DNA from: Sclerurus mexicanus
Lineage: Eukaryota; Chordata; Aves; Passeriformes; Furnariidae
DNA: 64,000 bases
Assembly: GCA_013396755.1 (NCBI GenBank)
Contig: VWZF01013053.1
Coordinates: 1,627,293-1,691,292 of the forward strand
Direction of reading: 5' to 3'
Positions 26,590 through 38,429 of the stretch are shown here, one piece after another. Under the pieces are notes generated by a model that was given only the letters and a program-made list of their open reading frames with translations, had not been told where the DNA came from and made no database searches. How positions within the stretch are numbered: position 1 is the stretch's first letter; every line of letters starts with the position of its first letter. The position numbers and the translations under genes were made by a program.

Positions 26590-26739
26590 CACAGAAATTT
26601 CACAAAATACTCTGATTTGGAAAGCACTCACAAGGTTCATTGAGTGCAACTCTCAATGGAATGGCCCATACAGTGACTGAACTCACAACCTTGGTATTAG
26701 TAGCACCATGCTTTAATCAACTGAGCTAATCTCAGGGCC
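26590..26739 (-). mobile_element. tRNA-Ile-derived SINE with CR1-type tail (TguSINE1-like)
   Basis: On the minus strand, 26739-26663 reads as a decayed isoleucine tRNA. It has a 5' GGCC, the A-box-like TTAGCTCAGTTGATT, a D-arm-to-anticodon stretch AGCATGGTGCTA, a degraded T-arm (GTGAGTTCAGTCAC) and a 3' GGGCC. That is 77 nt, the size of a tRNA. It continues into about 73 nt (26662-26590) that look like a CR1 3' end, finishing in degenerate repeats of TTTTGTGA/TTCTGTGA. This architecture matches the passerine SINE family TguSINE1, thought to be moved by CR1 reverse transcriptase. The anticodon loop and B-box are mutated, so it is not a working tRNA. I see no clear target-site duplication. The family name is from memory and should be confirmed by alignment. 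Confidence 0.8.
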
Positions 26740-27119
26740 AGTCTGAGAGCTAAGTCTGGGCATAGTGTGCTGAGGGGCCTGCTTTCCATATGAACATGGA
26801 GTTTATCTCCGTGCCAGAATTAGTACAGGAGAAGCTATAACTGCAGTTGTTACTCTGAACTGGGATTCAGGAGCAGTACTCAAAGTTGCAGTGTGAAAGA
26901 TGCTTGGAGCCAGGTTTCTCCCAGAGTCCCTGTGGGTTGTTAGCAGCACATATTTTTCGTATGTATCCAGTGTTGTTGCTCAAGGTCTATGGAACGTGCC
27001 CATTGAATCAGAAAGACAGAGCCAGAAGAGAAGAGGAGGAACAGCACCGTGTGCTCTGCCAACCTGCAGCCATGACCTTCCTGTTTACTATATATATATT
27101 TATTTTTTTTTTAACATTT
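26740..27119. other. Gene-free stretch with TA and poly-T simple repeat
   Basis: Unique sequence with a short (TA)n at 27088-27100 followed by T10 at 27103-27112. A 179-codon open frame begins at 26886 and runs through the simple repeat. Its translation crosses the repeat as Ile/Tyr/Phe-rich filler and resembles no known protein, so I do not call a gene. Confidence 0.55.
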
Positions 27120-27425
27120 GTTAAAGGAATGAAGCAGCAAATCACGAACAATAACAGAAAAATCAATACCCGCCTCTGCTTCTTTTGTGAGATCTGGAAC
27201 GTGGCCTCAATCTGTCAGACTGAATTACAGAGACTGTGGGTGTCGGCAAGGGCTCAAACAAATAGACCTGCCACGCTGTTCATTGATAAAAGGCTTAGGT
27301 CTGTACTAGTGTCACCGTTGTTGTTGCCTCCAAAAGGCGTGGAGGGAACACTAACCTTTCAGACCAGAGGCAGTTTTGGAGCAGTGAACATGTTCACTTG
27401 CACTTTGCATGTAAGATTGCACTAA
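27120..27425. promoter_or_regulatory. Unique CpG-retaining stretch (enhancer or exon candidate)
   Basis: This unique sequence keeps more CpGs than its neighbours. It has SOX-like AACAATAAC and GATA-like TTGATAAAAG motifs and no repeat signature. It overlaps the second half of the open frame 26886-27425, which is unrecognised. Conserved non-coding DNA is my leading guess; an unrecognised exon is the alternative. Confidence 0.2.
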
Positions 27426-28200
27426 TCTCTGGAATAAAAAGGGTAAGCAAACGGTTTGACAAATACAAGGCTCTAGGGCATTACCTTGCTAATGGATGTT
27501 AAATCAAATGGATGAATTTGAATGGAAGGTGATATATCAACACAGGAATGTCATCCTAAAATAGGCCATTGATCCACTAGCTGAGAATCCAGTCTTTGAC
27601 AAAGGTCAATGCATCAGAGAGAACAACAACCTCTTCCAAACTCATCATTTTCCCAGGCAACAGTAAAAGGCTGTATCAGTATATAGAGGAAAGCTTCCTC
27701 CTGTGACTCCAGATGGTAATTAGTTTATACCCTGGAGCATGAAGATTAACATCCCTTATCACTTTTAATTTTGCCAGTGGATATTAAGCTACTGCAATGA
27801 GCTTTTGCATTGTTGAGTAAAATACCATGTGGTTTTCATCTTACAAAAAGGAGCTGTTAGGGAAGTCCAGCATGGTCTTGGTATTGTCCTGCTGCCTCTT
27901 CTGCAAACAGACCAGACAGGACAGCTGCTCATGCCAGTGGATGACAGTGACCAGCACTGCTATCAGAAGTAGCATCAGATAAATGAAAAGTTAGCACTGG
28001 GAATTTACAGACACAGAAACAAGCTCCCAGGAGGAGCTGAGCATAACTTTACTAATACATTCACTGTGAGAGAGGATTAGACCACCTTTAATTTTCTTAA
28101 TTAAAGATGCTTGGCACCATGAAAATGTAGCACAGTGCAGATTCCTGAGTAATAAAGGCTGCAGTGATGAGTCTGTCGGGCAAACTGCAACACGCAGCGT
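27426..28200. other. Gene-free unique stretch with homeodomain-type sites
   Basis: No gene or repeat. Around 27715-27830 and 28080-28130 there are runs of TAATT/AATTAA cores and a TTTTGCATTGTTG stretch that joins octamer-like and SOX-like halves in a non-standard order. It may be regulatory but is unproven. Confidence 0.3.
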
Positions 28201-28749
28201 GGTGTGGAGCTTGGGCTGCTTCTGGTCAGAGCTGCGTGGTTTTTGTGTCCTGGGAGCCAGGGGCTCGATGTTCTGACTTCTCTGTCTCTCTTGCCCCAGG
28301 CTAGGGCAGGTAGTGCCAGCTCAGTGTCCCCTGTGCCTGTTGCTCCCGATGTGCCTCAGTTCAGCAAGGCATTGCTGACTTGCCCCAAACATCATTCCCA
28401 CTGTAGGATAGACAGAGCTGTCCATCCTACTTCAAAAGTCTACCTAGACCTTCTCACAGTCTTTAGCTTGTTGATTCTGCATTTCACCCTTCCCTCCTTA
28501 TTCTAAGCCTCCTTCTCTAAATACGTTGTTAAGACCAATCCAGGCAAGGTCCTTATGCAGACCAATGCCTCCTACTTCATATTTTCTTTTAACTAAGATG
28601 TTCCCTTACTACTTTATTTCAAAATGGGCTTTGAGAAGATGAATATTGCTAGATCCCACATGAAAAAAAAGGACACAGAAATATGATCTTGTCCTTCCCC
28701 AGCTCTGAGTAGGCAGCAGTTAATTTCACAGACTGGTTATAAACTATCT
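28201..28749. other. Gene-free, locally GC-richer stretch
   Basis: Around 28200-28420 the sequence is GC-richer, with an open + frame (28204-28506, about 100 codons) that I cannot assign to a family. I see no CpG clustering and no repeat. Confidence 0.5.
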
Positions 28750-29110
28750 TCAAAGAGGAAAAGTCTTCCCTTTAATCTGTAGCGGCCTTTGCAGCCTTTC
28801 TAATGTCATAAAATGTCTTCTCATTCTTGTCCTGCAGTATGGGCAGAATAGGAAAGCCCAAGGGGCTTTTATTGCATTCTTCATTATTTCATATGCCTTT
28901 GTCATTCTGTATCTATCTATGCAGCGATGAAATATTGTTAATGGGGGAGCAGAAGCCTTTTGTTGAGGAGAGGAGCTCATTGCCATAGACATGTAACTAA
29001 TAATAAATGTGGTTAAGATTGTAATTTGGACCAAGGCTAGCGCCTGAGAAAGCAGAGAGGAGCATACTATTTCTCCTGATGAAAAGAGCCAATGCCATAA
29101 AGGAAAAGAA
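28750..29110. promoter_or_regulatory. Unique stretch with a long minus-strand open frame (CNE or exon candidate)
   Basis: A repeat-free stretch open for 124 codons on the minus strand (28750-29124). The translation has no recognisable domain. On the + strand it has mixed TAATAA and CATTA cores. I cannot separate a conserved non-coding element from chance. Confidence 0.15.
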
Positions 29111-31858
29111 ATAAAGATGAGCATCCAGGAAGGGGGAAAAAAGCCCCTCTTTTTGAGATTGTGTTCACCTTTATACCAAATGCCCCCTTTTTTTTTGCCT
29201 TTCTTTCAATTCTCAGTGTAGCAGCAGTTGTCTGAGAAGGGTTAGTCTTGCAGTATCCTCATTTTCAAGACTCTTATGGTAGCATTTGCTCTTGCAAAGT
29301 GTAAAAGTCTTGGTGATTTCATATATTCAACAGATCTAGACAAGACTTTGAACCTCTCTGTGCCTGAACCAAACCTGAATTTGCAGCCTTCATTACTGAC
29401 CTGATTCAGCTTCCCATGAAGTCAGCTGAAGTCTTTCCATTTAAGTCAGCATGACCACTTAGAAGCTAATAGGCTTGCATAGGTTTGTACCAACTTGCTT
29501 TTTTGGTAGCTTCATTAGAATTGTTTCTACACAGACCCAAAAAAGGAAATTTCAGGCAACAGATATTTAAAAGAATATATGATAAAAGATCATTCAGCCT
29601 GAGTGTGCTTGGATTTTCACAAAAGTCTGGTTAAAAGTCACGCATCATATTGAAGAAAATTTGAATGTGTAGTTCCTACCTCAAGATGTCCAAATCCTGG
29701 CCCCGAGCTGAGGTGGATGTCAGATCACACTACCCCCTGAAACACAACCTGGTACACTTTTAGTCAGATGTTATCCTTATTTTCTACGGAGATACAGTCA
29801 TCTATAGCAAATGAAGATCTGGCTGTTATTGTTAGAAATAAACCTGGCTGGAAGCTGAAATTCCTGTTTGAAACCAGCATGTAGGGAAAAAAAAGTCAGA
29901 AGCCAGCCTGCTGTGAAGTATTGAGGAAACCCCTCTCGATAACCAAAGAGCAGTCAGTGTCCAGTACCTGGGAGCTATAGGTGAATTTGCAAAGAGGTGA
30001 AAGAAAATGGGATTTTGAAAGGTAGGGGTCCCAAATTGGTGGGCAGTCAGCCTAGCAGGTGGGTTATGGGCGTCTCACAGACAAGATGCTCACTGTGTTT
30101 CTTCTAGACACTTCCCTGATTTGCCTTGTTACCATAATCAACATCTTTCTGCAGATAAACTGTATTCTCCCTTGGTATAATTGTATCCCCAGCTCTGTTT
30201 CCGAGGTTGCTGTAGTGCTGCTTTCAGGCGGTGAAGTTTCCTGCTCAGGTTATGTGAGATGCAACTGGAGGTGTCTTCCAGGCACAGCTAATTCCCTGCT
30301 ATGTGTTTGCCAAAGTCTTGTCAGCCATTATAATGTCAGCAGAAAGCCAGGCGGGTACTCATCCCGTCATCTCAGAGATTCACGAAGGATTGGCTTTGGA
30401 AAAGGATTATGCTGAATTTTCTCTTCATCTGTATTTATGAATTTTTTTGGCTTGATTTTGCACTGTGCCAATCTTGTGCTTGCCCCAGGGGGAATATGAA
30501 CTGCAACAGTCTTCTTGCCAGCTATTTCCTGAATACCTGTGGTAACAGTTTCCAAGGGGCTGTGGGATTTATTTGTTCATGTAAATGGCACAGTACTGCA
30601 GCAGCAGCAGCGTTCACAGCAAACTTGAGGGAATTGAAGGAGAGTGAAGTTGCTACAAATTGAAGAGTTAGGGAAATCTGACTTAGCCCCGCCTGGAAAA
30701 TAAGCCACAACACATAGCAGACCCTTTTAAATGAAGCATACAAATATACAAACACCAGTGTGGCTGCATGTCTTAGGGAATTGTTTTGTGAGCACAGTTC
30801 CCGTTGGCAAAAACATCCAGGTTACATGTGCCACAACCAGTCAGTGTTAAAAGAGTGTAAAGTTTTGCAGAGTGATGGCAAGGCATAGTTATCCACTAGG
30901 CATTTGTCCACAGCTGTTTCCTACCCAGGATTGATGTAGGATCTGGGTAGCTCAAGAATGGCAAACAAAATTCGTATTCACCATGCACAGCACACTGAAT
31001 AATTCACAACCCAAACTATTTGTCCTCAGTGTCAGGTAAGATGGTAAGTAGATAATCAGAAGTATCCTATGCCAGAAAGCCAGCCAAGTGACAGGAAGCA
31101 TCAAGGATGTGTGAGATATACCAGGATTATCTTACATAGCAAAAGGGAACTAGAAAGAGTTGCTGCTCTCATTCACCCACCCAGGCTTTTGAAGTCAAGC
31201 AGCTTAGTGCTGTGGTCTGTGGCTCCAAGAATAAATCTGGCACAGAGCTAGGGAGAGTTGTGGTTTTACTTGTGGTTCTGCTTGATTTTAAAGAGGTCAC
31301 TTCTTAGGTTTCCTCTTCTATCTTTTGTAGTTTAAGTAGGAAACTTCCATAGATGTTGTACTGCCATTAAGGGGCTCCTAAGTAGACTGGTATGCTGCCA
31401 TTTAGGCAAATCATACCAGCTCAGACTTGACTGACAAGCAAAGGTTGACCTCTGAGTGCCAGGGCAGGAATTACAGTGCCTGGCTGCAGATACCCAGTGG
31501 AAGTGCAAAGTGGGCAGTGGAAAAGCCACTCCTCTCTGTGCCTGTTCATTGTGTAGAGTTGTGAAAGGGCACAGGTCACTTGCGCTGGGCAAGTTTGGAG
31601 GAGCAGTGTATTTTCATTAACAGAAGTGAATTACTTGCAATATCAACCTGGTGTGAAAATCTGTAGTTCATGGAGCTGTAAAGCCTTATATTCTCTTTGG
31701 TCCCCAGAAAAATAAAGCCACGAGTGCACAAGGAGTGACTCTTGTCTGGCAATTGATTGGTGTCTGGCTTTTTGTGTGGTTCTGTCCTTCAGCTTCTATG
31801 CTTTTGGTGGAACCATGCCAGCAGTTAGGTTTCTGCAGAATAATCACATCCAGCAATG
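29111..31858. other. Gene-free stretch
   Basis: Unique sequence with no recognised gene or transposon. A short CAG/GCA repeat (about five units) sits at 30598-30612. A T9 run lies near 29188. Frames near 30059-30415 and 31332-31592 are unassigned. Confidence 0.55.
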
Positions 31859-32021
31859 TGTTTGGGTTTTTGTTTTTTTGGATTTTGTTTTAGGTCTTTT
31901 GGAGGGGTTACTTTTGGTTTGGGGTTGGGTTTTTTGGGTTTTTTTTTTGCTTTTTATTTTTGTTGTTGCTGGGGTGTTTGTTTGTTTGTGGGTTGTTTTG
32001 TGTTTGTGTGTTTTTTTTTTT
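31859..32021 (+). repeat. Extreme G/T-rich low-complexity tract with a quadruplex-like cluster
   Basis: About 160 bases whose + strand is nearly only G and T. It holds T-runs of up to 11 (T10 at 31939-31948, T11 at 32011-32021) and GTTT units. G-runs at 31904-31907, 31921-31924, 31927-31929 and 31936-31938 give four runs of three or more G, with loops of 13, 2 and 6. The open frames spanning it encode Phe/Gly/Val/Leu repeats, an artefact of composition. Confidence 0.85.
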
Positions 32022-33739
32022 ATTTCTCCCCCATCCTTTTAGTTGTTATTTTAAAAGCAATAAATGATTTTGCTCTTGGTGTAACGTAACAAAATCCTAG
32101 TCACCCAGCAATACACCATTTGGCAGGTGAAGCCCTGGCCACAGCAGAAGTGTAGGGAGAAATTCTCCAAGTAGTCCCAGGTGGTTTGTTCTTTTCAGGG
32201 CCAGCAGAGACTGGAGAGAGCTGTAACTGATGGGTTCTGCTGCCCAACACAAGGGAACAGGGTCCAAGCAATGCCTTCCAGCACTGGCTGTGCTCTGCCA
32301 TGTATTTTTCTGATAGCAGATGACTGGAAGGAATGTAAGCCAAATAGGGAGAAAATGCATGCACCAAACCCAAGGAAGGTATTTTAGCATTAGTTTGTTC
32401 TCTCTGAGAGATTTGCTTGAAGGCTCAGTACAGCTGAGAGTGGTTTGAGGTGGTGTAGAGACAACCGCTTCCTCGTGCTGACTCAGGCCTCCCCACCCAG
32501 CATGTGAAAACCATATTAGTTCTCCTTTAATATTCTTTGGAAAAGGCTTCTTTTCATGTTGGCGGGTCAGGTTTTTTATTCTTTCCTGAGGCTCTGCAGG
32601 CACAAGCGTGTTTCACAGCTGGTTTAGCAAGGATGCATCTAATTTAGAGGACACTGAGGGTTCCCTCAGGCTGTAGTGACGCTGATCACACTGGCGAAGC
32701 AAAGCGCTCTGGAGGGTCTCTCCTGAAAGGGTTGCCCAGCACACTGATGCTGAAACCAAGAGGGAGTTAAAACACTTGGAGCAGCTCCCACCGTGACAGC
32801 TCAATATGGGACATGCTGGGTGCTCTGCTCCCCACTTGAATACATTTTCATCTGCCTCTGGTACTGAGCTTTCTACCTTTAATTTTTCTTCTGAACCTTT
32901 CCACAAGCTGGTAACTTTCAGACTGGCTATTGATCTTCTCAGCTCCCACTTCTCCTGGTGCCCAGGACGCATTGCTATGGCACACCAGCCTGCTGGTTTC
33001 CTATTTTACAGTCTGGTGAGATTGACTGTACCCTGCATCGGCCAGACTGATTTGTTGTGGTGGGGAGGGACCTGTGAAGCTCCCTTTGGGAGCTGCAGCC
33101 CACAGTGCTGCAAAACCCAGCAAAATGCACCTCCAGTGTGCTATGGCAGAATTAGTCTTAGCTGCTGGGCTCTGAAATGTAAGTGCTGAAAAGATTGTTG
33201 TTGCATGTGATCAATAAATACAAACAAAACACCAAGTACATTAGCTTTGAGAGGAGGCAGTGGCAGAGCTGTGTGTAATGACCCTGAGCCCAGACCTGGC
33301 TTGAGCAGCCCAGGCTCTGCCCCTCCTCTGGTAAATTCCCAAGTCCTCCAAATGGAAATAAGTGTTGGGTTGGTACAAGAGGTGCTCAGTAATACAGTTT
33401 AAATTTTTCTTTGCTGTTTTGCAAGAAGGATGTGGTTTCTTGTGCCAGTTCTGGTAGTGTTCATCTGAAGCCTTCGGGTGATCAGGAGGAGCTAAGGGCT
33501 TCCCACCCAGTTAATCTCTCAATTGTGGTACTTACTACATTTTTGTCTTTAAATTTAGAGAATTGAAGCCCAGTCTGTGTTGCATCTGCTTTTCATGTTG
33601 AACCAAGTCTTGCAGATGGTTCTGGTTTTTTTGTCCTGAGTGATGATATCCCAGCTGTGACAGCAGGACAGCCTCACAGGTCTTCCCATTGTCACGTGAG
33701 AGGATATCTTGTGGTTCAAAGCAGATGAGGAGCATGTGA
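32022..33739. other. Gene-free, GC-richer stretch with long unassigned frames
   Basis: GC is higher here than in flanking DNA, so frames run longer by chance (minus 32097-32603, 168 codons; plus 32806-33189, 127 codons). None resembles a family I know. There is no CpG island and no transposon signature that I can name. Confidence 0.5.
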
Positions 33740-34100
33740 TATGAAAAGGCCTTTGTAGCGCAGAATCACACTACAATAACTCTGTGCTCAACAACAGGTT
33801 GTGGTTTGAAGAAATATTGCTTCTGTCAGCCTTGCATAATGGAAACAGTAATCAGCATCCATTAGGTCAGAATGCATTGTCAATCCACAGCGAAGCAGAA
33901 AGGACTACATCTCGGAAAACCTTTTCATTAAGCAAAGAAAATTGATACCAGTGCTTGGCTCAGCCTAGCACTTTGTTCATGGGGCCAAGTGGGGATAATG
34001 GCTGGGTTTGTTTTCCTTTCATTCATTTCTCTAAGCACAATTATTTTGATTAGGAAACATCCACCTTTCATACTAGATGAACAATTCTAAAAACTTTCTC
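33740..34100. promoter_or_regulatory. Unique motif-rich stretch (enhancer candidate)
   Basis: A repeat-free stretch with CCATTAG and CATTAAG homeodomain cores, SOX-like ATTGTC, an ATTGATA core and retained CpGs near 33890-33915. It looks like vertebrate conserved non-coding DNA, but that is an impression from one sequence. Confidence 0.2.
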
Positions 34101-34249
34101 CCAACATTTATTATCTTGTGTACACAGTCAATGTTTGTGTAAAGAACAACATTAGAACATAGTTCAGGAGGAAGTATTTTGGTTTGTGATTGAATCACAC
34201 AGTCTCTTTCTAGTTGAAAAATATTTTTTATCTGCATGGTAACTACAAC

Positions 34250-34265
34250 TTTTTTTTTTTTTTTT
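34250..34265 (+). repeat. Poly-T run (T16)
   Basis: Sixteen uninterrupted T, tied with the A16 run at 42363-42378 as the longest homopolymers in the window. No retroposon body is recognised on either side. Confidence 0.9.
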
Positions 34266-36781
34266 GTGGATTTTTTTCAAAGTATCTGTAAGCCGTGGTC
34301 ATGGGTAATATTGTGCCTCTGAGTAGCTCACTATATTTGTGAATTAATGATGTAATACTGGCTACATGGGGGCCTGCCTAGTTTGCTGCTAGTGTATGAA
34401 AGGAGTAAGGGTTCAAGGGTAGATACAAGATGTACACAAAATAATATAGGATAGTAAAATAACTTTGTGGTGGCAGTCTGTGAGGATAACAAAGTAATTA
34501 ATATTAAGTCTGATCCGTTTATCAGAAATCATTGCTGTATATCAGCCTCACAAATACCACTATCTCCTTATTGTAATGAACTGATGATGATAATGAAAAA
34601 GAGAAAATGGATGGGTGGGCTCTTTCATACCACTGTCACATCTAATTCTATGAGTGGTGAATCACCACTACGCCTGTTATTAGAGGATTTGGCAACGTTT
34701 CCTGTTGCCATTAAACTTCCTTTGGTAGAAAGGAGGATTCTTCCAAGCCTTCTTTCTAGCCCTTCTAATCCTGTGTGTTTTCCTGCTTGCCTCAAACCTC
34801 ATTTGTTTATAAGGATGTAATTAGGAATAGTTCTTTCTCTCACATTTATACGATCAATAAACCTTCTTGGTTTAAAAAAAACAAAAACAAAAAACATTTC
34901 AGGAGACAGAGAAAACACTTTATTTTTACTCTGTTGCAGGTGGTTTTGGGAAGCCTTGATATTGTGGGTAATGAAACATAAAACAAGAGGTCAAGGGCTG
35001 GGAATAGCAACACTGTATGCTAGGTGCAATATCACTTCTTACTCTTCCCTTGTATAATTCATGAATGATTATGGAGAAGAGAGTTTGTTGTTGGGCTCTC
35101 CCCTGGGATCTGTGCTCTTTTCTCACACATGGGCTTTTGAGAGGACCTGGGCTCAGTTAGGGGGGTTGCAGACAGGCAGAAGAGCTGTCTGCTGTGACTT
35201 GGGGCTACCTCCTTTCCTGTCATCAGTGCGACTTGACTCCTTGATGGCATTTCCTCAGTGTGGACTCCACAACTGGTTCACCTGTACTCCCACTTCTGCT
35301 GGACTGTCTTGTTTGCCAGGGTTGGACTGGGAGTGAAGTGTGCTGTGGTCTGATGTTGTTGGTATCCTTTGATTTGGTGTATAGATAACCACAGTCCTGC
35401 ATTGCTGTGAAATGGATCAGGCTGAATCCAGTGCTTATGAATACGAGGAGTGAATATGAACATAGGTAATACGCACAGGAGGGATTTGTACTGATATAAA
35501 GTATACCATCATATATCATCAACCCAAAGTAACCATTCTTTGTAGCTGGAGAAAGACATCCCAAACTTCTCAGTGAATAAAACCTTTGGGATCTTGATAT
35601 TTTGCTTTTTTCTTGCATTGCCTTCTCCATTGTTTGCTACTGTTACTACTTGCCTGTCTCTAGATATAAATGGCTCTTTTCACTGCAGTAACTGAACATT
35701 ATGAATAAAATGAGATTGTAAATTCCTATAGGGGACATCTAGCCCACATCCAAGTGCTGTATAAATAATGATCCATCTAGAAGGAAGGTGCTAGAGAAAT
35801 ATGAAGCTGTTATCGCGGTTACTTCCATAGTACATACACCTGATACTGGGTGTAACTACCAAAAAACTGTTTAACAAGTCACTTATGGCAGAGCTCTAGA
35901 ACAATTCCTCCCCAGACTAGACTTTATTCTCTCCTCGTGAATTTATGTCCTAGTGTTTTGGACCACAGTCATACATTATGCTGTCAGCTTTACGGTTCTT
36001 TTCTACTATCATTCATAAGACGTGTTATGCTTAGTCATAAAATTGCAGCTAAGAAAAAGATTAGTGCATCTAGCATTATTGGGAAGCCTGCATGTCATCA
36101 TCTATCTGCTCAGCATTTCTTTGATCTCTCATTTGTGACCTATCAGAAACCTAGGTTGCTGAGGAAAGGTTTTTCTGGCAGAGAAGATTTTCATCCTTAT
36201 CTGATGTATTCATTTCAGGGAAAAAGTCTATTCTCTTTGTTATTTCTTTCTTTTCCCAGATAAAGCACAAATCTGATTGTGTTACAGCAGTTTTGAGTAG
36301 GGCACTTTCTGATGGATTTGGCCCTGCATGGAGATGCAGAAAATGAAGGCCAATATTAGTGATCCCAAGAATTCTTGTATGAAGTGAGGACTGCAATAAC
36401 CTGAAGGACAGCACACACATGGAAGTGTTTAACAGAGCTGTGGTAGGGAGACATCTCTGGTAGGCAGAGAGTGTCACGAGAAAGATATAAGATATACAAG
36501 ACTCATGTCCCAAGAGAGGTAATCCAGAGGTAATCTCTCTATTGTTTTGTCTTTAATTTGATTTTGGGGTTTTCTTTGAAACTTGCAGTTTTTAAAGGCA
36601 TCATGTTCCCCTTCAAGTTCCCAGAAATATTTCTGTGTGAATTTTCTAAATTTTCCTTACTTCCATTATTTTTTAACTATACCAAAGTGTCTTTGGGCTA
36701 ACTTTGATTAAAATGCTAGCTAGAAGAAAAATATCAAAACCCACCTCAATAAGATCATTATTCAGTTTGGATATTTTAATC

Positions 36782-36794
36782 TTTTTTTTTTTTT
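36782..36794 (+). repeat. Poly-T run (T13)
   Basis: Thirteen uninterrupted T in AT-rich unique DNA. Confidence 0.9.
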
Positions 36795-37387
36795 CATCTG
36801 AAAGCAGTCATCTCAAAAGCTTATTTCAATTATTATTTAAGTAAAAACTAAAGTAGAAATTTAAAAATTATTGAAGTTCTACTCCTCTGCTAATTGAAGT
36901 TATGTTTTCTATTTTGGAATTAAAAAGAACCTCCAAATATATGGAGTTTTCAGCAAACTACAGAGTTCTACCACCTTTTCAGAGATTCTCCCATAGGAAA
37001 TGTATAAAAGTAGTATCCAACTATGGTGAAAGACTGGTAAGGTCTTAAAGAGTCTGCACTTGACTGTCTGCATTGCACCCAAAAAAAGGGGTGCTGCTCT
37101 GAAGGAGTAGATCTCCTTCAAAAAAACATGGGACTTTGCTTTGCTTCCATGGGCTTTCCTCATCCCCAGTGTCTTATTCTTTCATGTCATCTTGAAACTA
37201 TCTGTGCTGAAGGAGATGACATGGGCTGTCCAACTGTCCCTACCCAGGGAGTGTTGGAAAGGGAGAAAGTGGCTGTAGGGCGAAAACTCAATTTTCCTTC
37301 TTAGGTCCAGGAAAAGCAGCTTTCATGGCTGGTGTCCCAGCTCTGAAACTGTGCTGCAGACAAAGAAGCTTTTTCTAAGACTGACTC

Positions 37388-37413
37388 AAAAAAACCCAAA
37401 CAAACAAACAAAA
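37388..37413 (+). repeat. A-rich (CAAA)n simple repeat
   Basis: A-runs separated by C residues, including three CAAA units, next to a G-rich patch (GCGGGGCAGGGGGG). Simple low-complexity sequence. Confidence 0.75.
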
Positions 37414-38257
37414 GCGGGGCAGGGGGGAAGATATATAAAAATACAGAAAATGTGGTATTTGCTGACTACCTCATGCTTGGAGAATGTTACTTCCTTTTGT
37501 GTTTTGGCTCTTATATCATCAAAACCTCGAGTATTTCCTTCACCTGTGGGGATTGTCTATACAACAAGTCTGTACCTGGAGGCCTGAACCTTGCCTTAAC
37601 TATTTAATGTTGTGCAATGATTAGGCCATGTCTCTAGGCCCATTTACTCCATCAGATTAACACATCAGTCAAGAACACATACTTAGAGAGAAGTATATCC
37701 TGACAGATATAATCAAACACCATTTAAATCAAGGGAGATGATGGTGACATTAATCTACCCTGCTATAACAGCCCATTTAAATGAGTAGGAGGAGGGAGGT
37801 GGTACAAGTGAGGATAGATGGTGTGTTTAAGTAGAGAAATGAAATCTGTAGAATGACTTCAGTGGAGATAGTTTTGATTGAAGTCAAGTAGTAAAAGGAA
37901 CAAGTGAGAGAGATAAATTTCTTTAAGATGGAGACACCTTAGGTTAAAAATGTGTGTGAATACCAGGGATCTGTAACCTGCTCAGACCCACAGAGATCTG
38001 TGCTCCTGATACAGGTGAATTTACAAACTAGAACAAAATGGCTCAGATGCCTTGTGGAAGCCTAAAAATTGCTTTGTACCTTTTACAAATCATTCAGCAC
38101 AAGCTTGAGTTTGTAGATTAAGGCCAACTAGATTATAAATAAGAGGATTTTTTGAGACTAGAGACCAGTTTATGTTGCCAGCTGCGAAGGAAGGGAGAAA
38201 GGACAAGGCAGGCTCATGAAGAGCTATGGACCACTGATGTTCCTGAAATGATGCCAC

Positions 38258-38286
38258 TTTTTTTTTTTTAATTATTTTTTTTTTTT
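38258..38286 (+). repeat. Paired T12 runs separated by AATTA
   Basis: T12, then five bases, then T12. It is a low-complexity AT tract with no attached element. Confidence 0.9.
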
Positions 38287-38429
38287 ATATTTTTGCCATA
38301 TCTGACATACAGTTATGAGTCACTAACTATACTTTCTCAGGAAGTGTGTGCCCTCCTCCTGCCAGGACTCTGCAGCTCAGAACCCAGGTAAATCAGGCTT
38401 TTAAGAGACAAACGCTGCCACGTTGAGCA

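Larger units (their letters stand above)
34101..38429. other. Gene-free stretch with homopolymers
   Basis: About 4.3 kb of unique DNA with no recognised gene. Simple repeats: T16 at 34250-34265, T13 at 36782-36794, a CAAA-type run at 37388-37413, and paired T12 runs at 38258-38269 and 38275-38286. Frames at 35223-35630 and 36151-36513 (minus) are unassigned. Confidence 0.55.

Noticed and set aside
26663..26739. A tRNA-Ile gene on the minus strand
   Set aside because: The anticodon loop and T-arm are mutated, extra bases lie in the 5' acceptor region and a CR1-like tail follows directly, so it is a SINE head and not a working tRNA.
30598..30612. CAG/GCA trinucleotide expansion
   Set aside because: Only about five units, not an expanded array.
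31776..32089. Hydrophobic 'membrane protein' frames on the + strand
   Set aside because: They translate a G/T low-complexity tract, so the Phe/Gly/Val/Leu content is purely compositional.
32097..32603. 168-codon open frame on the minus strand
   Set aside because: It lies in a GC-richer stretch where stops are fewer. No family is recognised and other frames across the same DNA are also long.
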